A stretch of DNA of 64,000 nucleotides, from NCBI GenBank assembly GCA_937125455.1, contig CAKZLK010000057.1, positions 1 through 64,000 on the forward strand, read 5' to 3'. This DNA is from an uncultured Aequorivita sp. (GTDB lineage Bacteria; Bacteroidota; Bacteroidia; Flavobacteriales; Flavobacteriaceae). This document shows positions 18,974 through 27,051 of this stretch, piece after piece; positions within the stretch are counted from its first letter, which is position 1, and every line of letters begins with the position of its first letter. Under the pieces are notes generated by a model that was given only the letters and a program-made list of their open reading frames with translations, did not search any database and was not told the DNA's origin. Position numbers and translations under genes: made by a program.

Positions 18974-21900
18974 AAGCGTATCAAAAAACTTCGGAAAATA
19001 ATAGTTCGCACCTTCGTAATCATTGTATTGCTGCTTGTGCTTATTATCATTATTTTTTCCATTCCTTCGGTGCAAACGTGGGTAGCACAAAAAGTAACTG
19101 CCAGCCTTAATGAAACCTACGGAACCGACATCAACATAAAACGGTTAGGTCTTAATTGGAAAGGCGAGGTGGACATTCGAGAGGTTTTTATAGCCGATCA
19201 CCACAAAGATACTTTGATTTACAGCAAAGAGGTACAGACCAATATCATCAATTTTCAAAATTTAATAAAAGGTGATCTCGGTTTTGGAAGTATTACCTTG
19301 GATCACGCGAAACTATATGTTAAAACCTATAAAGGCGAAGAAAACGACAATCTTTCCATTTTCGCAAAAAAGTTTGATACTGGCAAACCGAGTACTTCCC
19401 CGTTTTCGCTATTTAGCAATAATGTAAGCTTAACCAATAGCAAGATCAAGATTACGGACGAAAACCTTGAAGATCCTGATGTTTTCATTTTAGACAATGT
19501 AAATGTTGTTGCTGCTGATTTTAAAATCTACGGGACAGATGTTACGGCTAATATTAAGGAACTATCCCTGATTGCCGCTCGTGGAATTACAATTAAGGAT
19601 TTACAGGCTGATTTTTCCTATAGCGCTACCAATATAACTCTCAAGAAATTGAATCTTGAAACTACCGAATCTAAAATAGTAGGCGACATAGATCTGGATT
19701 ATTCCAAAAACGGAATGGCTGATTTTGTGAATGATGTTGTTATTACAGCAAACTTCAAAAAATCTAAAGTAGCAACAAACGATTTAAATAGCTTTTATAA
19801 TGAATTTGGCTCAGACCAATTGATTTCTCTAGATACTGAGCTTAAAGGAACTTTGAACAATTTTGCGGCAAGCAACCTTAAGTTTCAAACGGGCGATACA
19901 AATATTGAAGGGGATTATACTTTTCAAAATCTTCTGGATTCAGAAAAAGAATACGCTATTACCGCATCCAATCACAACATTTCTACCAATTATTTTGATC
20001 TCAGACGTTTTATGCCTCGTGTTTTGGGCGAAGTGGTTCCAGAAGAATTAAAAGAGTTGGGAACGTTTAATCTTAGTGGAAACACTTCAATAATTGGTAG
20101 TGAATTAAACACAAAAAGTAATTTGCAAAGTACAATAGGACAGGCGGTGGTAGATTTAAAAATGGGCAATATTAATAATATTGACAATGCCTACTACAAA
20201 GGAAATATTGTGTTGAAAAATTTCAACTTAGGTAAAATTGCAAATACTACTTCTTTAGGGAAAATGACTGCAAATTTAGATTTTGATGGTCGGGGTTTCA
20301 GTAAAAACACTGTAAATACAGAGATTTCTGGAACAGTGTCTTCTTTTAACTTTGAAAGTTATAATTATCAAAACATTGTGGTTTCCGGGAATCTTAAAAA
20401 CCCACTATTCAATGGCGAACTCTCCATTGACGATCCAAACTTAAAACTTCAGTTTAAAGGTTTGATAGATGCTTCAAAGGAAACCAACCAGCTTGACTTT
20501 GAGGCAGATGTTGAATATGCTGAATTAAACCAACTAAACCTGATAAAGCGAGATAGTATTTCTGTGTTTACAGGGAAAGTAGTGGTTGATATGGAAGGAA
20601 AAACCATTGATGACGTTGTTGGAACCATCAATTTCAATCAAACTTTTTACCAAAATGAACGGGATAACTTTTATTTTGATGATTTCACCATAACCTCATC
20701 ATTTGATGGCCCTAAACGAACCATTGAAATCAATTCGCCAGATATTATTAACGGAAATATCTCAGGAGAGTTTTTAATCGAAGATATCCCAAATCTTTTC
20801 CAAAATGGAATAGCCAGTATTTATGCCAATTATATCCCACAGGAAGTAACCACTAACCAGTATATTGATTATGAATTTGTAATCTATAATAAAATTGTGG
20901 ATGTATTTGTACCACAGTTAAAGCTTGGTGACAATACTCGCGTAAAAGGCTCGGTTTCTTCTGATGAATCTAAGTTTAAACTGGATTTCCGCTCACCAGA
21001 AATTATTGCTTTCGATAATTATATAAGTAAACTTAACATTCAGGTGGATAATGATAACCCACTGTATAACACATACATATCTGCTGATTCGGTTTATACT
21101 GGTTTTTATAATCTTAAAGATCTTAATATCATCAACAAAACCTTGAACGATACCATGTATGTGCGTTCAGAATTTAAAGGTGGAACGAAGAAAGAAGACC
21201 TTTTCAACCTTTCGTTATATCATACCATTAATCCTGCGGGGAAGTCGGTTATCGGGGTGAAAAAATCTGATATTACTTATAAGGGTAATGTTTGGTATTT
21301 AAATGAAAAAAACAATCGCCTTAACAAAGTTGTTTTTGATGATAATTTCAAGGAAGTTCGGATAGATTCCCTAGTGCTCAGTCATAACGAACAGTTAATC
21401 CAAATGGCTGGAATACTTCGCGATTCAACATATAAAGACTTAAAAGTACGTTTCAGGGATGTCAATATTGGAGACATAGCGCCAGATATTGATAGCCTTC
21501 GCCTAAAAGGTAATATGAATGGAAAATTTGACTTCCTTCAAAAAAATGGCGCTTTTTATCCAAATAGCGAAGTTACAATTGATGATGTGATCATCAACGA
21601 GATTCCGTTTGGAGATTTAGATTTGAAAATTGATGGAAATGAAGATCTTACCAAATACCGAATAAATACATCACTTACAAACAATAACGTAAAGTCCATA
21701 AACGCTATTGGCGAGATAGACGTTTCCGCAAAAAATCCGCAGATACAATTGAATGTCGATCTCAATCAATTCAATATGCAGGCATTCAGTCCGTTTGGTG
21801 GAGACGTCATAACAAACATTCGAGGGCTTATTTCAGGAAACGCAAAAGTGTCGGGGAATTATAAATCGCCTGATATTCTGGGGCGTTTCACCTTGGAAAA

Positions 21901-23416
21901 CAGCGGTTTGAAAATTCCTTTTTTAAATACAGATTTTGACATTGAAAACAATGCGCAGGTTATTGTTACAAAAAATAAGTTTGAAATTGGTCGCACAAAT
22001 ATAAAGGATACAAAATATGAAACTACTGGGGTGTTATATGGAAATGCCACACACAATAATTTTGGTAATTGGGCGCTAAACTTGCACATAGAGGGCCCGG
22101 AAAGATTATTGGTTTTAGACACACCACCTGAGGAAGATGCCTTGTACTACGGTACGGCATTTATAAGCGGCAAAGCAGATATTGAAGGCCCAATTGATGA
22201 GCTGGTTATAAATGTTGATGCAACCACTGAAAAAGGGACTACTTTTAAAATTCCAATTAGTGATACAGAATCTATTAGCGATGATTCGTTTGTGCATTTT
22301 CTTTCACCGGAGGAAAAAGAGGCTCGAATCAATGGGGAGACCTTTGTTTCTGAAGAAGCAAAAGGTTTATCGCTCAATTTTGATTTGAATATAAACAGAA
22401 ATGCGGAAGTGGAAGTAGTGGTGGACAAGGTGAACAATTCTACCTTGAAAGGACGTGGAGCGGGAATTTTGCTTATTGAGATTAATACCAATGGAAAATT
22501 CCAAATGTATGGTGATTTTCAAGTATATGAAGGACAATTTGACTTTAGATATGGCGGAATTATTCAACGAAATATAGAAGTTGTTCCCGGTGGAAACATA
22601 ACTTGGGATGGAGCCCCAGAAAAAGCAAACTTAAGCCTGAGTGCGGTTTATAAAACTCAGGCCAATCCATCTGTTCTTTTAGATAACCCTTCCATAAATA
22701 CTAAAATACCAGTGGAAGTTTATGTAGGGTTGGAAGGTGAGCTAGCAAAACCGGAACTGTCCTTTAGCATAGATTTTCCAAGGGTGAGTTCCACATTAAA
22801 AAGTGAGCTGCAATACAAACTTCAAAATCAGGAGCAGATGCAGAATCAGGCACTTTTCCTTTTAGCTTCAAACTCCTTTGTAAACGACAATTATGCCGGT
22901 TCCAACGCTTTTGCTGGAACAGTAGCCGATAGAGTTTCTTCGCTTGTGAACAATATATTTACAGACCAAGATAGCAAGTTCAATGTTGGTGTTGATTATT
23001 CTGTGGGGAACCGAACACCAAATCAAGAAACTGCTGATCGTATTGGCCTAACGCTTTCTACACAAATTAACGAACGTATTCTTATCAATGGAAAAGTGGG
23101 TGTGCCAGTTGGCGGTGCAAACGAAACTGCTGTTGCAGGAGATATTGAAGTGCAATGGCTAATAAATGAAGACGGAAGCCTGCGGATGAAATTCTTTAAC
23201 CGTCAAGCAGATTTACAGTTTATTGGTGAGGATCAAATTTTTGAGCAGGGTACGGGAATTTCCTATTCGGTTGATTTTAATACATTTCAGGAACTGATGC
23301 GAAAACTGTTCAATAAAAAATCTGAATCGGAATCTGAGTTGCCAGTTACGCCAGATGACAGTAACCCTGTTGACTTTAAGCCGAAGGCCACCAAGACAGA
23401 GGATGATGGGGAGTAA
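18974..23416 (+). CDS. tamB: TamB-like translocation and assembly module protein
   Basis: This giant inner-membrane-anchored periplasmic protein (about 1480 aa) belongs to the TamB/AsmA-like bridge family implicated in lipid and outer-membrane protein traffic. It has an N-terminal anchor helix (VIIVLLLVLIIIIFSIP), a very long beta-rich body and the C-terminal DUF490 region (FRYGGIIQRNIEVVPGGNITWDG, then the ADRIGLTLSTQINERI part). The track start is TTG at 19028, but the open frame continues to 18974 and encodes a basic stretch KRIKKLRKIIVRTF typical of the family's pre-anchor segment. No ATG, GTG or TTG occurs there, so the true start is uncertain. Confidence 0.85.
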   Translation, partial: KRIKKLRKIIVRTFVIIVLLLVLIIIIFSIPSVQTWVAQKVTASLNETYGTDINIKRLGLNWKGEVDIREVFIADHHKDTLIYSKEVQTNIINFQNLIKGDLGFGSITLDHAKLYVKTYKGEENDNLSIFAKKFDTGKPSTSPFSLFSNNVSLTNSKIKITDENLEDPDVFILDNVNVVAADFKIYGTDVTANIKELSLIAARGITIKDLQADFSYSATNITLKKLNLETTESKIVGDIDLDYSKNGMADFVNDVVITANFKKSKVATNDLNSFYNEFGSDQLISLDTELKGTLNNFAASNLKFQTGDTNIEGDYTFQNLLDSEKEYAITASNHNISTNYFDLRRFMPRVLGEVVPEELKELGTFNLSGNTSIIGSELNTKSNLQSTIGQAVVDLKMGNINNIDNAYYKGNIVLKNFNLGKIANTTSLGKMTANLDFDGRGFSKNTVNTEISGTVSSFNFESYNYQNIVVSGNLKNPLFNGELSIDDPNLKLQFKGLIDASKETNQLDFEADVEYAELNQLNLIKRDSISVFTGKVVVDMEGKTIDDVVGTINFNQTFYQNERDNFYFDDFTITSSFDGPKRTIEINSPDIINGNISGEFLIEDIPNLFQNGIASIYANYIPQEVTTNQYIDYEFVIYNKIVDVFVPQLKLGDNTRVKGSVSSDESKFKLDFRSPEIIAFDNYISKLNIQVDNDNPLYNTYISADSVYTGFYNLKDLNIINKTLNDTMYVRSEFKGGTKKEDLFNLSLYHTINPAGKSVIGVKKSDITYKGNVWYLNEKNNRLNKVVFDDNFKEVRIDSLVLSHNEQLIQMAGILRDSTYKDLKVRFRDVNIGDIAPDIDSLRLKGNMNGKFDFLQKNGAFYPNSEVTIDDVIINEIPFGDLDLKIDGNEDLTKYRINTSLTNNNVKSINAIGEIDVSAKNPQIQLNVDLNQFNMQAFSPFGGDVITNIRGLISGNAKVSGNYKSPDILGRFTLENSGLKIPFLNTDFDIENNAQVIVTKNKFEIGRTNIKDTKYETTGVLYGNATHNNFGNWALNLHIEGPERLLVLDTPPEEDALYYGTAFISGKADIEGPIDELVINVDATTEKGTTFKIPISDTESISDDSFVHFLSPEEKEARINGETFVSEEAKGLSLNFDLNINRNAEVEVVVDKVNNSTLKGRGAGILLIEINTNGKFQMYGDFQVYEGQFDFRYGGIIQRNIEVVPGGNITWDGAPEKANLSLSAVYKTQANPSVLLDNPSINTKIPVEVYVGLEGELAKPELSFSIDFPRVSSTLKSELQYKLQNQEQMQNQALFLLASNSFVNDNYAGSNAFAGTVADRVSSLVNNIFTDQDSKFNVGVDYSVGNRTPNQETADRIGLTLSTQINERILINGKVGVPVGGANETAVAGDIEVQWLINEDGSLRMKFFNRQADLQFIGEDQIFEQGTGISYSVDFNTFQELMRKLFNKKSESESELPVTPDDSNPVDFKPKATKTEDDGE

Positions 23417-23528
23417 ACGTGTTTTAATCGCTAATAAGCTTTTTCACCAAAAGAATAAACTTATTTAGTTATACACTGCATTTTTCATGAAATAAAAATT
23501 TTTTTATGAATAGAGCCAAACTCAAATT

Positions 23529-24530
23529 TTATTGTTGAAATGTACATTTCAATTCTATTTCAGGTTCTAGGTAGTAGGTGAAAATAATTGTATTATACTG
23601 AAGAGGATGTTCTAGTTTAATTCCCAGCGGTTGTGTTAATTGCGATTCATTTCTGTTAAGCCAGATATCATCATAAATATGAACTTGAGTATCTAATAAA
23701 ATAGTTTCATAATTTTTTATTTCCAATGTGCTTAAATCAATTTTTTCATCCGTTAAATTTGAAGGAGTTTGACGGACACCAGCATAAGATGCTACAGATT
23801 CACGAACATTTAAAATACTTCCAACGTTATATTCTGTCGAATCTTGATTGCTTTTGGTTTGCGTTGCCAAGGATAGGTTTATCAATACATTTTCAGGAAT
23901 CAATGTGATGTTTTCATTAAATTGTGGAAGCAAATTAAACAAAATAGGGACATAACATTCTCTATATAATAAAGCATCTAGGGTTTCGCTAATAAGGATG
24001 TGAAATGAGTCGGCATTTTGAACGTCAAAAATCACAGCATCTTCTAAATAGAATTCTTGAATATAGTCGTTAAGTCCTAAGGAATTGATTAATCTTTTTG
24101 AAGAATCAAGTGATTTTTTATTAATTTCCAATAAGGAAAATTGCACTTCTTCACAATGAAAGAGAGGAGCCACTAAAGTTATAAAGGGCGCATAGGGACC
24201 ACACCCTGCGTAAAACAAATTTATTACTTCTCCAGGCTGCTCTTTTTGCTTTGCTTTGATTGCTGCAACAATTGCCTGTAAAAACTTTACAGTCCTTTTA
24301 TGGTCTAATAAACATTGTGCTGCGTGGTTCAGGCCGAGTGCTTTTCCCTTTGCAGTAGGAACTGCAGCCAAGTGCTCAATTTTAGAGTCAAATCCAGTGA
24401 TGTCAGTAATTCTTTGAAAGTGAGCGTGAATCTCATTTAAACTTTTTTCAATCTCAGCTTGATTTAACGAATTCTCTAATAACGCAGAAGTGAATTTTTT
24501 AATAACACTAATTGTTTCTTTTTCAATCAT
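23529..24530 (-). CDS. Predicted SAM-dependent methyltransferase-like protein
   Basis: The 333-aa soluble protein has a helical N-terminal part (1-95), then a Rossmann-like core. VINLFYAGCGPYAPFITLV resembles a SAM-binding loop, with an acidic FSLLEIN at the second strand and an ILISETLDALLYRECYVPIL segment recalling the double-E region of protein arginine methyltransferases. A C-terminal beta-rich region follows. Substrate and exact family are unknown; the PRMT comparison is inference. It has no cotranscribed neighbour: tamB ends 112 nt away and a 336-nt gap precedes its start. Confidence 0.5.
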   Translation of the reverse strand: MIEKETISVIKKFTSALLENSLNQAEIEKSLNEIHAHFQRITDITGFDSKIEHLAAVPTAKGKALGLNHAAQCLLDHKRTVKFLQAIVAAIKAKQKEQPGEVINLFYAGCGPYAPFITLVAPLFHCEEVQFSLLEINKKSLDSSKRLINSLGLNDYIQEFYLEDAVIFDVQNADSFHILISETLDALLYRECYVPILFNLLPQFNENITLIPENVLINLSLATQTKSNQDSTEYNVGSILNVRESVASYAGVRQTPSNLTDEKIDLSTLEIKNYETILLDTQVHIYDDIWLNRNESQLTQPLGIKLEHPLQYNTIIFTYYLEPEIELKCTFQQ

Positions 24531-24866
24531 TAATTGTGTTTAGAATTTTTAGCTATTCGAAAGTTTTGGTTAATATGAAGATAACTACTCTAAAGTAATT
24601 ATTCCCATTTATAATATCAGATCGTTTAACTTCAAATATAGTATAAATGCCACTACTTTCATCTGTGTCTTTAGCTTGGTGGCCAGCAGTGCTTTTTTTA
24701 TCTCGAGTATGGCAAAATCACTTTAATCTTATCCCATATTATACTGCAAATTTCTCTATCAAAAACGAGTAGGTTAAATTCAAAAAATGAATAAAGCAAA
24801 AAGGTTTACGCGAATACGTAAACCTTACACTGGGGATAATGATGAGGAGTTTTAATTAATCCTCAT
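24531..24866. other. 336-nt intergenic region with two hairpins and a possible gene remnant
   Basis: The right end holds two hairpins downstream of the T9SS propeller gene. The middle contains a minus-strand open frame (24553-24717, 54 codons, no start codon) reading DKKSTAGHQAKDTDESSGIY and similar. Opposite it on the plus strand is a 41-codon ATG frame at 24647-24772. Neither can be assigned; the region may be a decayed gene or simply non-coding. Confidence 0.3.
24801..24826 (-). terminator. Terminator of the T9SS propeller gene
   Basis: A 10-bp perfect stem AAGGTTTACG/CGTAAACCTT with a 6-nt loop is followed on the minus strand by a T-rich tract. A second smaller hairpin (ATGAGGA/TCCTCAT, 24842-24866) sits directly after the stop codon. 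Confidence 0.7.
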
Positions 24867-26474
24867 TTAATTTTCTATAATTAACTTGTGTGTTACTTTT
24901 CCCCTTGATGTTTCAAGTGTAATTAAATAGACACTTCCTTTGGTAAGATTTTTAATCTCCCTGGAATAATTGTTTTTCCCTTGTTTTAAATTTTTCAAAA
25001 CAACGTTATCTACCAATGCTCCTTTAACATCGAAAACCGAAACCTTAACATCGTCCTTTTCAATTAAATTAAACTGTAGATTTAAAATCCCATCATTTGG
25101 ATTTGGATAAATTTTCAAATTAAGGGCATCTGTACTAGATGCGTTAAAATCATCAATGGTTAATGGAGAAGCGGTTTTTATAAATACTTTAAAGATTTGG
25201 TTGTTCGCCGTACTTTGAGTTCCATCATTAATGAAAAAGATGTTTGGTTGAGAACTACTTATTCCGCCAAAAATATAACCGATTAACGTGTTTTCATTTG
25301 TAATGTCATCTAGTTTAAAAACCATATTGTCAAAATGTGGAAAATTTAAATCTGGAATAAATTCTGCGCCAGATCCTAATAGTGCGGGCATTTCTATGGG
25401 TAATTTATGTTCAGACATTACACCATTGGCATCTCTTGTAACTCTTGCTATCGTATTCACAAAAGGTACATTGTCATCTTGAACTAACGTACCATTACTA
25501 TCATAAAATTGCGCAATGCCTCCAAAAAACACAGAATGCATTTCATTATTTATTGTTGAATACAATGGCAAAACGGGACAGTGGTAATGATTGTAATATT
25601 GCTGAAATACATTATTTACATTATAACCATTGGAATCTACGGTAACAGAATTTAAAAAAGGTAAGTCTATGGTTTGTTGAAAAACGCCTGAAAACATAGT
25701 GATACCTTCTGTTCCATCAGGTAGTATTTGAGCCTCTGCATTATAGTCTCTTCTGTGCAAATTTTCAGTATCTGTATAAGAAGGCAAATGACTGATTGTT
25801 ATAGAAGTTCCATTGTCTGCAATTGTAAATCTTCTAATTTGGTTGGTATATTCTTGTGTAAATGTAGGCATGTTATTTGGATTGTATCTTCCAATAAATT
25901 TTTGACCGCCAAGAAGATAGTAGGTATCATTAATTTTATTTAATCCACCACCCGTAACTTGAAGTTGCGGATCTGTAATTTGCCTAAAATAACTTGTAAA
26001 GCTTGAATTTGTGATAATGGCATTAATTACATCGGAAACTTTAATAGCAGTAAGATTTGCATATGTTGTATGGTCACCTGCTGTTGCGCTGTATCCGTAG
26101 CCTCCAATACAGTATAAATAATCTCCTTCTTGAAAAAACTCCATATTTGTGGAGCTTAATTGTTCTTGTACTGCTGTTGGTAATGAAGTAAGTGGTGCTG
26201 ACCATTTTTGTTCTGTAATCGGGTCCACAACAATTAATTGGTTGTTATTTCCTGCAACATCAAAAGTGGCCCAAGGCTGTCTTCGGTGCAATCCGTCTAA
26301 ACGTCCACCAACAATAAGCCATTTGCCGTTATCTTGCCCTACAGCATACGATTGAATGCCGCCCAAACCATTAATATTTATTGGCTCTAAACTAATTTCA
26401 AACGGAGCTGTTTGCGAAAAACTGAAATATGAAATTAATGTTAAGGCTACTAATACTATAATTTTCTGTATCAT
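24867..26474 (-). CDS. Secreted kelch-like beta-propeller protein with T9SS sorting domain
   Basis: The 535-aa protein has a signal peptide (MIQKIIVLVALTLISYFSFSQ). A propeller built of kelch-like blades follows (YAVGQDNGKWLIVGGRLDGLH, YLYCIGGYGYS, TYYLLGGQKFIGRYN, IGYIFGGISSSQ). The T9SS tail begins near residue 450 (LNLKIYPNPNDGILNLQFN) and ends in THKLIIEN. It should be exported and surface-attached, with a binding rather than obviously catalytic role. It is monocistronic by its terminator and the 153-nt gap to ridA. Confidence 0.82.
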   Translation of the reverse strand: MIQKIIVLVALTLISYFSFSQTAPFEISLEPININGLGGIQSYAVGQDNGKWLIVGGRLDGLHRRQPWATFDVAGNNNQLIVVDPITEQKWSAPLTSLPTAVQEQLSSTNMEFFQEGDYLYCIGGYGYSATAGDHTTYANLTAIKVSDVINAIITNSSFTSYFRQITDPQLQVTGGGLNKINDTYYLLGGQKFIGRYNPNNMPTFTQEYTNQIRRFTIADNGTSITISHLPSYTDTENLHRRDYNAEAQILPDGTEGITMFSGVFQQTIDLPFLNSVTVDSNGYNVNNVFQQYYNHYHCPVLPLYSTINNEMHSVFFGGIAQFYDSNGTLVQDDNVPFVNTIARVTRDANGVMSEHKLPIEMPALLGSGAEFIPDLNFPHFDNMVFKLDDITNENTLIGYIFGGISSSQPNIFFINDGTQSTANNQIFKVFIKTASPLTIDDFNASSTDALNLKIYPNPNDGILNLQFNLIEKDDVKVSVFDVKGALVDNVVLKNLKQGKNNYSREIKNLTKGSVYLITLETSRGKVTHKLIIEN

Positions 26475-26580
26475 CTTTAAATTTAAATTTTAATCAAAAC
26501 TAATTGATGAAAATGATTTGTTTTGTAGCTTTTGATACAGACGGTATTATTTTTTCTAATAAGCTATTAGATAATAAAAA

Positions 26581-26604
26581 ATCCCCAAGTCTAAACTTGG
26601 GGAT
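26581..26604 (-). terminator. Terminator downstream of ridA
   Basis: A 10-bp stem ATCCCCAAGT/ACTTGGGGAT with a 4-nt loop CTAA is flanked by AAAAA on the left and TT on the right. It lies 23 nt past the ridA stop, with the U-tract on the minus strand. Confidence 0.85.
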
Positions 26605-26627
26605 TTTACTAATTATATTAAACTCAC

Positions 26628-27008
26628 TTATAGTGAAGCAATTACTGAAATTTCCACATTTACAAACTTTGGTAGGTTTGCAACTTCCACGGTCTCGCGG
26701 GCTGGGGCAGTGGCTTCGTTAAAATAGGTAGCATATACTTCGTTAATAGCAGCAAAATTGTGCATGTCGCTGATAAAAATACTGGTTTTCAAAACGTTAT
26801 TAAACGTCATGCCGGCTTCGGTAAGGATAGCTTTCAGGTTTTCCATTACCAATTTGGTTTCGGTTTTAATATCGTCAATCACCAGATTGCCAGTTTTTGG
26901 GTCAATAGCAATCTGCCCAGAAGTATAGAGCATATTTCCATTAAGTATTGCTTGATTGTATGGACCAATAGGAGCTGGGGCATTGGGTGTCGTGATTATT
27001 TTTTTCAT
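26628..27008 (-). CDS. ridA: RidA family reactive enamine/imine deaminase
   Basis: RidA hydrolyses 2-aminoacrylate and related enamines released by PLP enzymes, protecting metabolism. At 126 aa it shows the family start (TPNAPAPIGPYNQAI), the GNMLYTSGQIAIDPKTG core, the TSIFISDM strand and the substrate-binding Arg in PARETVEVANLPK. It acts as a cytoplasmic trimer by family. It lies 43 nt downstream of lptD on the same strand but has its own strong terminator. Confidence 0.94.
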   Translation of the reverse strand: MKKIITTPNAPAPIGPYNQAILNGNMLYTSGQIAIDPKTGNLVIDDIKTETKLVMENLKAILTEAGMTFNNVLKTSIFISDMHNFAAINEVYATYFNEATAPARETVEVANLPKFVNVEISVIASL

Positions 27009-27051
27009 GGAAAGTTTAATTTATGTATCTATAAGTAAGCTAAATTAATTT

